In this document: positions 36,535 to 45,726 of the stretch, piece after piece
Numbering within the stretch: position 1 is the stretch's first letter
Layout of the letters: the number at the start of each line of letters is the position of its first letter
Notes under the pieces: generated by a model
The model's database searches: none
What the model was told of the DNA's origin: nothing
Seen by the model: only the letters and a program-made list of their open reading frames with translations
Translations under genes and position numbers: made by a program
Assembly (NCBI RefSeq): GCF_036324365.1
Contig: NZ_CP137080.1
Coordinates: forward strand, 744,001-808,000
DNA from: Microbacterium limosum
GTDB lineage: Bacteria > Actinomycetota > Actinomycetes > Actinomycetales > Microbacteriaceae
Length of the DNA: 64,000 bases
Reading direction: 5' to 3'

Positions 36535-36912
36535 ATGACCACAGCGACCATCACCACCGGGTCCCTGGGCGCACCGACGATGGGTGTCGCGCCGCGCACG
36601 CGACTGCGTCTGACCGACCGCGGCCGCCGAGTCGTGGCGGGCCTCCTGGCGGGTCCCGTCGCCGCGGCGATCCTGTTCGGCTCGCTCGCCGCGGGCGAGG
36701 CGCTGGCGTCGCGTGAGACGACAGCGTCGGCGGGCTCCTTCGAGACGGTCACGGTCGAGCCGGGCCAGTCGCTCTGGGCCATCGCGGCCGACGTGGCGCC
36801 GAGCGCCGATCCCCGCGACGTGGTCGACGAGATCGTCCGCCTCAACGCGCTGGAGTCCTCCACCGTGCGAGCCGGCCAGCAGATCGCGATCCCGACCTCG
36901 TACGCGCCGTAG
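36535..36912 (+). CDS. LysM membrane protein, probable SOS-induced division inhibitor (YneA/DivS-like)
   Basis: 125 residues from ATG 36535 behind GAAGGAGGAG. One membrane helix (about 33-53) is followed by a LysM domain (71-119: [18 protein letters not shown] to RAGQQIAIP). Divergent placement from lexA, the single TM plus LysM build and an SOS-type promoter match YneA of Bacillus, DivS of Corynebacterium and ChiZ of Mycobacterium, which stop division during DNA damage. The function is inferred from this context. The TAG stop is reused as the first bases of the hisC -10 hexamer. Confidence 0.85.
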   Translation: MTTATITTGSLGAPTMGVAPRTRLRLTDRGRRVVAGLLAGPVAAAILFGSLAAGEALASRETTASAGSFETVTVEPGQSLWAIAADVAPSADPRDVVDEIVRLNALESSTVRAGQQIAIPTSYAP

Positions 36913-36915
36913 CAT
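36910..36915 (+). promoter_or_regulatory. -10 element TAGCAT for hisC
   Basis: TAGCAT begins with the stop codon of the LysM gene and ends 7 nt before GTG 36923; leaderless geometry. Confidence 0.55.
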
Positions 36916-36922
36916 GGGAGGG

Positions 36923-38008
36923 GTGAGTCCCCGCCTCGACGACCTGCCCCTCAGAGACGACCTCCGCGGAAAGACGCCGTACGGCGCACCGCAGGAGAGC
37001 GTTCCCGTCGCGCTGAACGTCAATGAGAACACCCATCCCGTTCCGCAGGAGGTCGCGGACGACATCCTCGACTCGGTCGCCGTCGCCCTCCGCGAGGTGA
37101 ACCGCTATCCCGACCGGGAATTCGTCGAGCTGCGCGAGGCCTTCGCCGACTATCTCGGCCACGGCCTCGTGCGAGACCAGCTGTGGGCGGCGAACGGCTC
37201 CAATGAGGTGCTGCAGCACGTCATGCAGGCCTTCGGCGGGCCGGGACGCACCGTCTTCGGGTTCGCCCCCACGTACTCGATGTACCCCCTGCTGGCCTCG
37301 GCGACGGGGGCGACGTGGGTCGCGGGGGAGCGCGCTCACGACTTCACGCTCACCCCGCAGTCGGCCGCCGAGCAGGTGGCCGAGGCCGATCCCGACATCG
37401 TGCTGCTCTGTTCCCCGAACAACCCGACGGGGACGCCCCTGCCGATCGACGTCATCGACGCCGTCTACGAGGCCTCACGAGGCGTCGTGATCGTCGATGA
37501 GGCCTACTGGGAGTTCGCGCCTCGCGATCAGCGGTCCGCCCTCACGCTGCTGCACGAGCGACCGCGGCTGGCGGTCTCGCGCACGATGAGCAAGGCCTTC
37601 GCGTTCGCGGGCGCCCGTGTGGGATACCTGGCGGCCGACCCCGTGTTCATCGACGCCCTGCGGCTCGTCCGCCTGCCGTACCACCTCAGCTCGCTGACGC
37701 AGGCCGCGGCGCTCGGCGCGCTGCGGCACGCCGACACGATGCTCGCGATGGTCGACGACATCGTGGCGCAGCGCGACCGCATCGGGGCGACGCTCTCGGC
37801 GCTCGGATACGAGCCCTACGAGTCCTGGTCCAACTTCGTGCTGTTCGGTGGCGTGGCCGACCCCCAGGCCACGTGGCGTGCGCTGCTCGAGCGGGGCGTG
37901 CTGATCCGCGACGTGGGCCTGCCGGGAACGCTGCGCGTGAGCGCGGGCACGGAGGAGGAGACCACGAGCTTCCTCGACTCCCTCGCCTCGCTAGGATCGC
38001 AGTCATGA
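36923..38008 (+). CDS. hisC: Histidinol-phosphate aminotransferase
   Basis: 361 residues from GTG 36923 (an in-frame ATG at 36914 overlaps the -10 hexamer and is rejected). Class I/II aminotransferase with NENTHPVP, the PLP-phosphate region [23 protein letters not shown] and the PLP lysine in [11 protein letters not shown] (about residue 223). It makes L-histidinol phosphate in histidine synthesis. hisD is not next to it in this window. It heads hisC-B-H-A-sseB; hisB overlaps its stop (ATGA). Confidence 0.95.
   Translation: MSPRLDDLPLRDDLRGKTPYGAPQESVPVALNVNENTHPVPQEVADDILDSVAVALREVNRYPDREFVELREAFADYLGHGLVRDQLWAANGSNEVLQHVMQAFGGPGRTVFGFAPTYSMYPLLASATGATWVAGERAHDFTLTPQSAAEQVAEADPDIVLLCSPNNPTGTPLPIDVIDAVYEASRGVVIVDEAYWEFAPRDQRSALTLLHERPRLAVSRTMSKAFAFAGARVGYLAADPVFIDALRLVRLPYHLSSLTQAAALGALRHADTMLAMVDDIVAQRDRIGATLSALGYEPYESWSNFVLFGGVADPQATWRALLERGVLIRDVGLPGTLRVSAGTEEETTSFLDSLASLGSQS
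37992..37997 (+). promoter_or_regulatory. Internal -10 element TAGGAT for hisB
   Basis: TAGGAT lies inside the last hisC codons (CTA GGA TCG), 7 nt before ATG 38005. CTA is an unusual leucine codon in this gene, suggesting the hexamer is selected. Confidence 0.5.
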
Positions 38009-38607
38009 GCACGCGCACGGCGACCCGCACCCGTCGCACCAGCGAATCGACGGTCGAACTCGACCTCGACCTCGACGGGACCGGGCGCAGCCGCATCGAC
38101 ACCTCCGTCCCGTTTTTCGACCACATGCTGACGGCGTTCGCCAAGCACTCGCTGACCGATCTCACGGTGCGGGCATCGGGCGACACCGATATCGACGCCC
38201 ACCACACGGTCGAGGACATCTCGATCGTGCTCGGCCAGGCGATCCGCGACGCGCTCGGGGACAAGTCGGGCATCTCGCGGTACGGCGACGCGCTCGTGCC
38301 GCTCGACGAGGCGCTCGCGCAGGCCGTCGTCGACATCTCGGGCCGGCCTTACCTCGTGCACACGGGAGAGCCCGCGGGCTTCGAGCACCACCTCATCGGG
38401 GGGCACTTCACGGGCTCGCTCGTCAGGCACACCTTCGAGGCGATCACGTTCAACGCCGGCCTCACGGTGCACGTCCGCGTGCTCGGGGGCCGCGACCCGC
38501 ACCACATCGCCGAGGCCGAGTACAAGGCCTTCGCTCGTGCGTTCCGGCAGGCGAAGGCCCTCGATCCCCTCGTCGAGGGCATTCCCAGCACGAAGGGTGC
38601 TCTGTGA
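38005..38607 (+). CDS. hisB: Imidazoleglycerol-phosphate dehydratase (monofunctional HisB)
   Basis: 200 residues; ATG 38005 overlaps the hisC stop. Manganese-binding motifs are present: HHTVEDISI and [18 protein letters not shown], plus the duplicated [10 protein letters not shown] region. It dehydrates IGP to imidazole-acetol phosphate. There is no phosphatase domain, so histidinol phosphatase must be encoded elsewhere. Its stop overlaps the hisH GTG (GTGA). Confidence 0.95.
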   Translation: MSTRTATRTRRTSESTVELDLDLDGTGRSRIDTSVPFFDHMLTAFAKHSLTDLTVRASGDTDIDAHHTVEDISIVLGQAIRDALGDKSGISRYGDALVPLDEALAQAVVDISGRPYLVHTGEPAGFEHHLIGGHFTGSLVRHTFEAITFNAGLTVHVRVLGGRDPHHIAEAEYKAFARAFRQAKALDPLVEGIPSTKGAL

Positions 38608-39287
38608 CCGAGGCCGAGGCATCCGGGCCCGAGCCCTCGTCCCCGCGCCCTCTCGTCGCGGTGCTCGACTACGGGTCGGGCAACGTCCACTCCGCGGTGA
38701 AGGCCCTCGAGGCGGCGGGTGCCGACACGCGCCTCACCGACGACCCCGGACTCGTCCGCGACGCGGACGGGCTCGTCGTCCCCGGCGTCGGGGCGTTCCA
38801 GGCCGTGATGGCCGCCCTCCTCGAATCCGGCGGCGACCGCATGATCGAGCGCCGCCTCGCCGGCGGCCGGCCGGTCCTCGGCATCTGCGTGGGCATGCAG
38901 GTGATGTTCGAGCACGGCGTCGAACGAGGGGTGGACACCCCCGGCCTCGGCGAGTGGCCGGGCGCGGTCACCGAGCTCGACGCACCCGTCCTGCCGCACA
39001 TCGGCTGGAACACCGTGCGCCCCGACGAGGGCTCGCGGCTCTTCGCCGGGCTCGAGCAGGAGCGGTTCTACTTCGTGCACTCCTACGGCGTGCAGAGGTG
39101 GACGCTCGAGGTCACCAAGCCGTTCCCGTCGCCCGCGTTGACGTGGACGGAGTACGGTGCCCCGTTCCTCGCGGCCGTCGAGAACGGGCCCCTCTCGGCC
39201 ACGCAGTTCCACCCCGAGAAGTCCGGCGCCGCCGGCATCCGGCTGCTGCGGAATTGGATCGACGGGCTGCCGCTTACTAGGATCTAG
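38604..39287 (+). CDS. hisH: Imidazole glycerol phosphate synthase glutaminase subunit
   Basis: 227 residues from GTG 38604. The class I glutamine amidotransferase triad is C95 (GICVGMQ), H203 and E205 (FHPEKS). It supplies ammonia to HisF, which is not in this window. The last codons CTT ACT AGG ATC TAG are rare ones for this genome and spell the hexamer TAGGAT used before hisA. Confidence 0.95.
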   Translation: MTEAEASGPEPSSPRPLVAVLDYGSGNVHSAVKALEAAGADTRLTDDPGLVRDADGLVVPGVGAFQAVMAALLESGGDRMIERRLAGGRPVLGICVGMQVMFEHGVERGVDTPGLGEWPGAVTELDAPVLPHIGWNTVRPDEGSRLFAGLEQERFYFVHSYGVQRWTLEVTKPFPSPALTWTEYGAPFLAAVENGPLSATQFHPEKSGAAGIRLLRNWIDGLPLTRI

Positions 39288-39290
39288 GCT
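39278..39290 (+). promoter_or_regulatory. Tandem -10 hexamers TAGGAT/TAGGCT before hisA
   Basis: TAGGAT (39278-39283) and TAGGCT (39285-39290) overlap the hisH stop codon. They would give a ~70-nt leader ending in GAGGA before ATG 39366. Confidence 0.5.
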
Positions 39291-39365
39291 TCGTGCCCAT
39301 CGGCTTCACTCCAGGGCCATCCCGACTCATCCGCCCATCGGGCAGCCGTCATCGCACGAGGATTC

Positions 39366-40112
39366 ATGAACGACTTCAACGCCACACCCGAACTGGTTCT
39401 CCTGCCCGCCGTCGACGTCTCCGGGGGCAAGGCGGTGCGCCTGACCCAGGGCGAGGCCGGCACCGAGACGTTCCACGGGGATCCCGTGGACGCCGCGATG
39501 GACTTCGCGCGGCAGGGCGCCCAGTGGGTGCACCTGGTGGATCTCGACGCGGCCTTCGGGCGCGGCAGCAACGCCGCCGTGCTGCGCAAGGTGATCAAGC
39601 AGGTGCGGGGCGTGCAGGTCGAGCTCTCGGGCGGCATCCGGGACGACCGCACGCTGGAGGCCGCGCTCGACAGCGGCGCGGCGCGCATCAACCTCGGCAC
39701 GGCGGCGCTCGAGAACCCCGAGTGGGCGGCGGATGTCATCGCGCGGTACGGCGAGGCCATCGCCGTCGGGCTCGACGTGCGGGGGACGACCCTCGCCGCG
39801 CGCGGATGGACGAAGGAGGGCGGCGACCTCTGGACGGTGCTCGATCGGCTCGAGGCCGCGGGCTGCAGCCGGTACGTCGTCACCGACGTGACGAAGGACG
39901 GCACGCTGCGCGGCCCGAACATCGAGCTGCTGCGGGAGATCACCTCCCGCACGCCGAAGCCCGTCATCGCCTCGGGCGGGGTCTCGAGCCTCGACGACAT
40001 CGCCGCCCTGCGCGAGCTGGTCCCGCTCGGCGTCGAGGGCGCCATCGTGGGTCGGGCGCTCTACGCGGGTCAGTTCACGCTCGCCGAGGCGCTGGATGTC
40101 GCAGCCGGCTGA
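39366..40112 (+). CDS. hisA: ProFAR isomerase, PriA-type HisA/TrpF
   Basis: 248 residues, (beta-alpha)8 barrel. The catalytic aspartates are D17 (LPAVDVSGG) and D174 ([11 protein letters not shown]), with phosphate-binding glycines GGI and ASGGVSS. In actinobacteria this enzyme is commonly PriA, which serves both histidine (HisA) and tryptophan (TrpF) synthesis. R147-W148 in AARGWTK and the SGGIRDD loop agree with PriA, but dual activity is inferred. sseB starts 17 bp before its stop. Confidence 0.93.
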   Translation: MNDFNATPELVLLPAVDVSGGKAVRLTQGEAGTETFHGDPVDAAMDFARQGAQWVHLVDLDAAFGRGSNAAVLRKVIKQVRGVQVELSGGIRDDRTLEAALDSGAARINLGTAALENPEWAADVIARYGEAIAVGLDVRGTTLAARGWTKEGGDLWTVLDRLEAAGCSRYVVTDVTKDGTLRGPNIELLREITSRTPKPVIASGGVSSLDDIAALRELVPLGVEGAIVGRALYAGQFTLAEALDVAAG

Positions 40113-40902
40113 CGGAGACTCGCCGTCCGGCGATGCGTGCCACACGCCGTCGGACTCGGCGGGCGTGCCCTGGGAGGGGCGCGCGTTCCGTGAGAACGCG
40201 CACTCCGACGATGACGGCAGCGCCCCGCTGGACTTCCTCGCTGCCATCGCCTCCTTCCGGGCGGGCGAGGCCGGGCCCGACGCCGTCGTCGACGCCCTCC
40301 GCGGTGCGCGGCTGCTCACGCCGCTCGTCGCCGAGCGCGGCGAGGAGGGGCTCTCGTCGCGGGGTCACGTCGTCGACAAGACACAGGAGCTCTCGATCGT
40401 CACGGTCGCCGCGCCGGATGGCCGCACCGTCATGCCCGTCTTCAGCAGCGTGACCGCGATGTCCTCCTGGGATGCCGGGGCGCGCCCCATCCCCACCCCC
40501 GCCGTGCGCGTCGCTCAGGCGGCCGTGGGCGAGGGCACCGACCTGATCGTCGTCGATCCCGGCTCGGAGACCGAGTTCGTCGTGCGGCGGCCCGCGGTGT
40601 GGGCGCTCGCGCGCGGCGAGGACTGGATGCCGCCGCACGCGTCGCCCGCGGTGCGTCAGGCGTTTCTCGAGTCCATCGCGTCGGAACTGGCCGCGATCGA
40701 TGTGGAGCTCTCCGCGGGCGATCCGCAGGCGCACCTGCGCGGTCCCGAGACGATCGTGCGCCTGCGGCTGCTCGACGGTCTCGACCGCCGCGAGCTCGAC
40801 GCGGTGCTCGGCCGTCTCGCGCAGCGGTGGGCGGCCGACGACCGGATCGCGACGCTCGTCGACTCGCTCACCGTCAAACTGGAGCGAGGCGCGGCATCCT
40901 GA
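40096..40902 (+). CDS. SseB family protein
   Basis: 268 residues from ATG 40096, overlapping hisA by 17 bp. The SseB N-terminal domain is recognisable ([23 protein letters not shown], [19 protein letters not shown]). The first ~45 residues are low-complexity. SseB-family function in actinobacteria is unknown; the Salmonella name comes from a rhodanese-associated serine sensitivity enhancer. Adjacent placement after hisA is common in actinobacteria. Confidence 0.85.
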   Translation: MSQPADGDSPSGDACHTPSDSAGVPWEGRAFRENAHSDDDGSAPLDFLAAIASFRAGEAGPDAVVDALRGARLLTPLVAERGEEGLSSRGHVVDKTQELSIVTVAAPDGRTVMPVFSSVTAMSSWDAGARPIPTPAVRVAQAAVGEGTDLIVVDPGSETEFVVRRPAVWALARGEDWMPPHASPAVRQAFLESIASELAAIDVELSAGDPQAHLRGPETIVRLRLLDGLDRRELDAVLGRLAQRWAADDRIATLVDSLTVKLERGAAS

Positions 40903-40914
40903 CCGCGCGTCCGC

Positions 40915-41319
40915 TCAGGTGACGGGGCCGGTGTACTTCTCGCCGGGGCCCTGACCGATCGGGTCGGGTACGAGCGACGCCTCTCGGAAGGCCAGCTGCA
41001 CGCTGCGCAGGCCGTCGCGCAGCGAACGGGCGTGCATGTCGCTGATCTCGGGGGCGCCGGCGGTGATCAGGCCCGCGAGGGCGTTGATGAGCTTGCGCGC
41101 CTCGTCGAGGTCGGTCTGCGTCTGCGGGTCGTCGGCGAGGCCGACCTTGACGGCTGCCGCGCTCAGGAGGTGCACGGCGGTCGTGGTGATGACCTCGACG
41201 GCGGGCACGTCGGCGATGTCGCGGCCGGCGCTCTGCGACGCGGCGCGGTCCTGCTCCTCCCACCGGGAGTGTCGGGGATCGTCGTGGCGGTCGGGGGTGG
41301 GATCGGGAATCGTGGTCAC
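40915..41319 (-). CDS. DUF1844 family protein
   Basis: 134 residues from GTG 41319. The conserved core AVHLLSAAAVKVGL followed by LDEARKLINALAGLI is typical of DUF1844, found in many bacteria next to infC. Function unknown. It converges on sseB with 12 bp between stops and is divergent from infC, apparently sharing a promoter hexamer at 41334-41340. Confidence 0.87.
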   Translation of the reverse strand: MTTIPDPTPDRHDDPRHSRWEEQDRAASQSAGRDIADVPAVEVITTTAVHLLSAAAVKVGLADDPQTQTDLDEARKLINALAGLITAGAPEISDMHARSLRDGLRSVQLAFREASLVPDPIGQGPGEKYTGPVT

Positions 41320-41333
41320 GCGGAACTCTCTGC

Positions 41334-41340
41334 TAAGCTA
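41334..41340. promoter_or_regulatory. Overlapping divergent -10 elements (TAAGCT plus / TAGCTT minus)
   Basis: TAAGCT on the plus strand (41334-41339) and TAGCTT on the minus strand (41340-41335) are the same DNA offset by one base. They would fire infC rightwards and the DUF1844 gene leftwards, a bidirectional promoter. Confidence 0.5.
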
Positions 41341-41345
41341 TGGCG

Positions 41346-41597
41346 GGCTCCGGGGCATCTGTCCCGGTTCATAAAGAGGATTCGCATCCCACCCGCGTCG
41401 GCCGCTCCAGGCTACCGGGTCCTCCACGCTCCGTCGGTCCCTCGCTCGCGAGGTCCGGCAGCCAGGGCGTGACACCGGCGGACAACGCACACGTGCGCCG
41501 GGTGGAGTGCGGCATCCCCTTCACCCGGATCCGATCCCTCGTGTCCGGGTGGCCCCGCACAGCACCGTGCGACCCACCTCACGACAAGGAGTTCCGC
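41346..41597 (+). promoter_or_regulatory. Long 5' leader of infC with hairpins
   Basis: About 250 nt without a supported gene. It contains a perfect 8-bp hairpin, CACCCGGA (41522-41529) with TCCGGGTG (41544-41551), plus weaker ones. infC operons in other bacteria are controlled through leader RNA by IF3 or L20. Here that is only inferred. The infC reading frame happens to remain open across the leader. Confidence 0.4.
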
Positions 41598-42221
41598 ATC
41601 AGCGATCCCCGCACCAATGACCGCATCCGCGTCCCGGAGGTCCGACTCGTCGGCCCCGCGGGAGAGCAGATCGGTGTCGTCCGCATCGAGGTTGCGATGC
41701 GCCTGGCGCAAGAAGCCGACCTCGACCTGGTCGAGGTGGCTCCCAACTCGAAGCCACCCGTGGTCAAGATCATGGACTACGGGAAGTTCAAGTACGAGGC
41801 GGCGCAGAAGGCCAAGGAGGCCCGGCGCAATCAGGCGAACACGGTCCTCAAGGAGGTTCGCTTCCGCCTGAAGATCGAGGCGCACGACTACATCACCAAG
41901 CTCAAGCGCGCCGAGGGCTTCCTCAAGGAGGGCGACAAGGTCAAGGCCATGATCCTCTTCCGTGGCCGCGAGCAGTCCCGTCCCGAGCAGGGCGTGCGGC
42001 TGCTGCGCAAGTTCGCGGAGGACGTCGCCGAGTTCGGCACGGTCGAGTCGAGCCCGACGATCGACGGCCGCAACATGACGATGGTGGTCGCGCCGCACAA
42101 GAACAAGTCCGAGGTCAAGACGGAGCAGAACGAGAAGCGGGCCGCCAACAAGCAGGCCGCGCGCGAAGCCCGCGGCGGCCGCCCGGACGATGCCGAGCAG
42201 TCCGAGACGGCCGCCGAGTAA
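41598..42221 (+). CDS. infC: Translation initiation factor IF-3, non-standard ATC start
   Basis: 207 residues starting at ATC 41598 (then [18 protein letters not shown]), 6 nt after a perfect AAGGAG at 41586-41591. Near-cognate AUU or AUC starts are typical of infC and allow IF3 to police its own synthesis. The N-domain, lysine-rich linker ([12 protein letters not shown]) and C-domain ([15 protein letters not shown] to NMTMVVAP) are complete, with a charged actinobacterial tail. It heads infC-rpmI-rplT. Confidence 0.93.
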   Translation: MSDPRTNDRIRVPEVRLVGPAGEQIGVVRIEVAMRLAQEADLDLVEVAPNSKPPVVKIMDYGKFKYEAAQKAKEARRNQANTVLKEVRFRLKIEAHDYITKLKRAEGFLKEGDKVKAMILFRGREQSRPEQGVRLLRKFAEDVAEFGTVESSPTIDGRNMTMVVAPHKNKSEVKTEQNEKRAANKQAAREARGGRPDDAEQSETAAE

Positions 42222-42268
42222 CCACCGACTCCCGCCCCGCGGGTGACCCACACAAGAAGGAAACGACA

Positions 42269-42463
42269 ATGCCGAAGCAGAAGACCCACTCGGGCAGCAA
42301 GAAGCGCTTCAAGATCACCGGCAGCGGCAAGCTCAAGAAGCAGCAGGCCGGTATGCGCCACAACCTCGAGGGCAAGTCGAGCCGGCGTACGCGTCGCCTG
42401 AACCAGGACCAGGTCCTGTCCAAGGCCGACACAAAGGTCGCCAAGAAGCTTCTCGGCCGCTGA
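42269..42463 (+). CDS. rpmI: 50S ribosomal protein L35
   Basis: 64 residues, [20 protein letters not shown], with AAGAAGGAAA upstream. The basic, complete bL35 family protein lies between infC and rplT as usual. Confidence 0.97.
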   Translation: MPKQKTHSGSKKRFKITGSGKLKKQQAGMRHNLEGKSSRRTRRLNQDQVLSKADTKVAKKLLGR

Positions 42464-42493
42464 GCGCGCCGCACACGATAGGAAACCAGAGAA

Positions 42494-42877
42494 ATGGCTA
42501 GAGTCAAGCGCGCCGTCAACGCGCACAAGAAGCGTCGCGTCATCCTCGAGCGCGCGTCCGGTTACCGTGGACAGCGCTCGCGCCTGTACCGCAAGGCGAA
42601 GGAGCAGGTCACCCACTCGCTCGTCTACGCGTACCGCGACCGCCGCAAGCGCAAGGGCGACTTCCGCCGCCTGTGGATCCAGCGCATCAATGCCGCGTCC
42701 CGTCAGAACGGCCTCACCTACAACCGCTTCATCCAGGGCCTCGGCCTCGCGGGCGTGCAGGTCGACCGTCGCATGCTGGCCGAGCTCGCCGTGAACGAGC
42801 CGGCCGTCTTCGCTTCGCTCGTGCAGACCGCCAAGGCGGCCCTGCCGGCCGACAACAACGCGGCGAAGTCGGCGTAA
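42494..42877 (+). CDS. rplT: 50S ribosomal protein L20
   Basis: 127 residues, [20 protein letters not shown]. It has the long basic N-terminal helix and globular C-domain of bL20, needed early in 50S assembly; in several bacteria it also represses its own operon via the leader. A strong terminator at 42891-42925 ends the operon. Confidence 0.97.
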   Translation: MARVKRAVNAHKKRRVILERASGYRGQRSRLYRKAKEQVTHSLVYAYRDRRKRKGDFRRLWIQRINAASRQNGLTYNRFIQGLGLAGVQVDRRMLAELAVNEPAVFASLVQTAKAALPADNNAAKSA

Positions 42878-42890
42878 GCCGTCTCCCGCG

Positions 42891-42925
42891 AAAGCCCCGG
42901 TCCTCCTCGAAAGGGCCGGGGCTTT
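42891..42925 (+). terminator. Rho-independent terminator after rplT
   Basis: AAAGCCCCGGTCCT (42891-42904) pairs with AAGGGCCGGGGCTTT (42911-42925), allowing one G-T pair, and ends in CTTT. It is the most classical terminator in the window. Confidence 0.85.
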
Positions 42926-42998
42926 CCGCTGCTCCCGGCCCGTGCGCCCTCGGGCGGACCTCTCGTCTGAGCGCCCTCTCCGGTTCGACGCGGGCCCC

Positions 42999-43004
42999 TA
43001 GACT
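42999..43004 (+). promoter_or_regulatory. -10 element TAGACT for the SpoU-type methyltransferase
   Basis: TAGACT ends 7 nt before GTG 43012. Confidence 0.55.
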
Positions 43005-43011
43005 GGATCCC

Positions 43012-43821
43012 GTGCTGGAGAATCCGCGGTCGCCGCGCGTGCGGGCCGTCGCCAAGCTCAGCAAGCGCAGCGCGCGAGTCGAGACGGGTCTGTTCCTGCT
43101 CGAAGGCCCTCAGGCCGTTCGCGAAGCGCTGGCCTATCGCCCCGAGGGGATCACCGATCTGTTCGCGACGCCCTCCGCGTGGGAGAAGCACGCCGATGTG
43201 CGCGAGGCCGCGCAGGCCGAGGGCGCCGCGGTGACCTTCACGACCGAGGGCGTGCTCGACGCGATGGCCGACACGGTCACGCCCCAGGGCCTCGTCGCGG
43301 TCGCGAGGCAGTTCCCGGCATCGGTGCGCGACGTGTTCGCGGCATCCCCCCGCCTCGTCGCGATCTGCGAGGAGGTGCGCGATCCCGGCAACCTCGGCAC
43401 GATCATCCGCGCCGCCGACGCCGCGGGAGCGGATGCCGTGGTGCTCACGGGCCGCACCGTCGATCCCTACAACCCCAAGGTCGTGCGCGCGACGACGGGC
43501 TCGCTGTTCCACCTGCCGATCTCGCTCGGCGGGGGGCTCGAGGGGGTGCTGACGCGGGCCCGCCAGGCGGGACTGCGCGTCGTCGCGGCCGATGTGAAGG
43601 GCGGCGACCTGCTCGAGGCCCGATCGAGCGGCCTTCTCGCGGAGCCGACGGCGTGGCTCTTCGGCAACGAGGCGCGCGGGCTCGATGACGACGCCCTCGC
43701 GCTCGCCGACGCGTCGCTGAAGCTGCCGATCTACGGTCGTGCCGAATCGCTCAACCTCGCAACGGCCGCGAGCGTGTGCCTGTACGAGAGCGCCTTCGCG
43801 CAGCGCTCGGCCCTGGCCTGA
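43012..43821 (+). CDS. TrmH/SpoU family RNA 2'-O-methyltransferase
   Basis: 269 residues from GTG 43012. A small N-terminal L30e-like substrate domain is followed by the trefoil-knot SPOUT domain with motif 1 EEVRDPGNLGTIIRAADA, motif 2 LFGNEARGL and motif 3 LPIYGRAESLNLATAASV. Genes at this position (after rplT, before pheS) are usually predicted 23S rRNA methyltransferases, but the target nucleotide is not defined by sequence. Confidence 0.9.
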   Translation: MLENPRSPRVRAVAKLSKRSARVETGLFLLEGPQAVREALAYRPEGITDLFATPSAWEKHADVREAAQAEGAAVTFTTEGVLDAMADTVTPQGLVAVARQFPASVRDVFAASPRLVAICEEVRDPGNLGTIIRAADAAGADAVVLTGRTVDPYNPKVVRATTGSLFHLPISLGGGLEGVLTRARQAGLRVVAADVKGGDLLEARSSGLLAEPTAWLFGNEARGLDDDALALADASLKLPIYGRAESLNLATAASVCLYESAFAQRSALA

Positions 43822-43892
43822 TCCCTCCGAGCCCGGATTACGGTCCGGTAAAGGTCGTGTCACGCTGCCGGTCGTTCGGCTGAACCTGAGCA

Positions 43893-43898
43893 TATGCT
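43893..43898 (+). promoter_or_regulatory. -10 element TATGCT for gluA
   Basis: TATGCT ends 7 nt before ATG 43906 and includes part of the earlier ATG at 43894, arguing against that earlier start. Confidence 0.55.
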
Positions 43899-43905
43899 GA
43901 CCGTC

Positions 43906-44697
43906 ATGGTCGGTCAGAGCGATGTGCAGCCCCGGACGTCGAACATCTCCGCACGACGCGGGGAGCCGCTCGTCGTCGTTGAGCACGTTGACAAGCACTT
44001 CGGCGACCTGCACGTCCTCCGCGACATCAACACCGTCGTCAATCGCGGCGAGGTCGTCGTCGTCATCGGACCGTCGGGCAGCGGCAAGTCCACCCTCTGC
44101 CGCGCGATCAACCGCCTGGAGACCATCGACTCGGGGGTCATCACGATCGACGGCGCGAAGCTCCCCGAGGAGGGCTCGGGTCTGGCCAGGCTGCGCGCCG
44201 ACGTCGGTATGGTCTTCCAGTCCTTCAACCTCTTCGCGCACAAGACGGTGCTGGAGAACGTCACCCTCGGACCGATCAAGGTGCGCGGGATGAAGAAGAA
44301 GGCGGCCGAGGAGAAGGCGATGGCCCTCCTGGACCGCGTGGGCGTGGCCAACCAGGCGAAGAAGATGCCCAATCAGCTCTCGGGCGGTCAGCAGCAGCGC
44401 GTCGCGATCGCGCGCTCCCTGGCGATGGATCCCAAGGTGATCCTCATGGACGAGCCGACGAGCGCGCTCGACCCCGAGATGATCAACGAGGTGCTCGATG
44501 TGATGGTCGGCCTCGCGGCCGACGGCATGACGATGATCGTCGTGACGCACGAGATGGGCTTTGCCCGCAAGGCGGCCGACCGGGTGCTGTTCATGGCCGA
44601 CGGAGCCATCGTCGAAGAGGCCACTCCCGAGCAGTTCTTCACCCACCCGAAGAGCGAGCGCGCGAAGGATTTCCTCTCCAAGATCCTCGATCACTGA
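43906..44697 (+). CDS. gluA: Glutamate-type amino-acid ABC transporter ATPase (GluA)
   Basis: 263 residues from ATG 43906 (a second ATG at 43894 overlaps the promoter). Walker [11 protein letters not shown]-loop VFQSFNLF, signature [15 protein letters not shown], Walker [13 protein letters not shown] and the H-loop VTHEMGF are all intact. It powers the transporter completed by gluB, gluC and gluD downstream. Glutamate specificity is inferred from the GluABCD gene order of Corynebacterium. Confidence 0.9.
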   Translation: MVGQSDVQPRTSNISARRGEPLVVVEHVDKHFGDLHVLRDINTVVNRGEVVVVIGPSGSGKSTLCRAINRLETIDSGVITIDGAKLPEEGSGLARLRADVGMVFQSFNLFAHKTVLENVTLGPIKVRGMKKKAAEEKAMALLDRVGVANQAKKMPNQLSGGQQQRVAIARSLAMDPKVILMDEPTSALDPEMINEVLDVMVGLAADGMTMIVVTHEMGFARKAADRVLFMADGAIVEEATPEQFFTHPKSERAKDFLSKILDH

Positions 44698-44778
44698 GAA
44701 GACTTGGCCGCCACAGCGGCCGGGACCCTACGAGATGGCCGCCACCCCGCGGCCCCCACAGCAAAGGACAGGTAGGAC

Positions 44779-45648
44779 ATGAAGCGATCAAGACTCTCCC
44801 TGATCGGCCTCGCGGCCGCGGGAGCACTGGCACTGACGGCGTGCGCGGGCGGCGCCGAGACGGGTGGCGAGACCACGGTCGAGCCCGAAGAGGCGCCCTC
44901 GTTCGAGGCCGGCACGACGATGGCAGAGCTCGCCGAGGCGGGCACCATCACGATCGGCACGAAGTTCGACCAGCCGCTGTTCGGTCTGATGGGCCCGTCG
45001 GGCGTGCCCGAGGGCTTCGACGTCGAGATCGGCAAGATCATCGCCGCCGAGCTCGGCATCGCGCCCGAGGACATCGACTGGGTCGAGACGGTGTCCGCGA
45101 ACCGCGAGCCCTTCATCGAGAACGGCCAGGTCGACATCGTCATCGCGACCTACACGATCAACGACACCCGCAAGGAGGTCGTCTCGTTCGCCGGGCCATA
45201 CTACATGGCGGGGCAGTCGATCCTGACCCTCGCCGACAACGAGGACATCGAGAGCGAAGAGGACCTCGTCGGCCAGCCGGTGTGCTCGGTGACGGGTTCG
45301 ACGCCCGCCGCCAACCTCGAGGCCCTCGGCGCCGAGGTGCTGCTCACCGACACCTACTCGAACTGCCTCGAGCCGCTGCGCAGCGGGGCCGTCGTCGCCG
45401 TCTCGACCGACAACGTGATCCTCGCGGGCCTCGCCGCCCAGAACGAGGGCGAGTTCAAGGTCGTCGGCGAGCCGTTCACCGACGAGCCCTACGGCATCGG
45501 CCTGGCGCTGGACGACACCGAGTTCCGGATGTGGATCAACGACGTGCTCGAGGCCTCGTACGAGGACGGCCGCTACGAGGACGCGTGGAACGCGACCGCC
45601 GGCACCATCCTGCCGTTCGTGGACCCGCCCACGCCCGACCGCTACTGA
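44779..45648 (+). CDS. gluB: Glutamate-type ABC transporter substrate-binding lipoprotein (GluB)
   Basis: 289 residues from ATG 44779 (AAAGGACAGG upstream). A lipoprotein signal peptide ends in LTAC with C22 as the lipidation site. The mature part is a family 3 solute-binding protein: GTKFDQPLFG, EGFDVEIGKIIA, DIVIATYTINDTRKEVV. Hairpin 45656-45698 separates it from gluC, which may raise its mRNA level over the permeases. Confidence 0.91.
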   Translation: MKRSRLSLIGLAAAGALALTACAGGAETGGETTVEPEEAPSFEAGTTMAELAEAGTITIGTKFDQPLFGLMGPSGVPEGFDVEIGKIIAAELGIAPEDIDWVETVSANREPFIENGQVDIVIATYTINDTRKEVVSFAGPYYMAGQSILTLADNEDIESEEDLVGQPVCSVTGSTPAANLEALGAEVLLTDTYSNCLEPLRSGAVVAVSTDNVILAGLAAQNEGEFKVVGEPFTDEPYGIGLALDDTEFRMWINDVLEASYEDGRYEDAWNATAGTILPFVDPPTPDRY

Positions 45649-45655
45649 GCGACCC

Positions 45656-45698
45656 GGGATGCCTCGGGGCGGCCGATCACGTCGACCCGAGGCATCCC
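45656..45698 (+). repeat. 13-bp perfect inverted repeat between gluB and gluC
   Basis: GGGATGCCTCGGG (45656-45668) pairs with CCCGAGGCATCCC (45686-45698), loop 17 nt. It lies 8 nt after the gluB stop. It could be an attenuator or a 3'-end stabiliser giving more binding protein than permease. Confidence 0.65.
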
Positions 45699-45726
45699 CG
45701 TCCTGAGCTTCAAGGAAGGAGGGGTA

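Noticed and set aside
36914..36922. ATG 36914 as the hisC start
   Set aside because: It overlaps the TAGCAT hexamer; GTG 36923 has the usual 7-nt leaderless spacing.
41340..41597. In-frame upstream extension of infC from ATG 41340
   Set aside because: It starts directly on the -10 hexamer, lacks a ribosome site and adds 86 residues unlike any IF3. The ATC at 41598 has a perfect AAGGAG.
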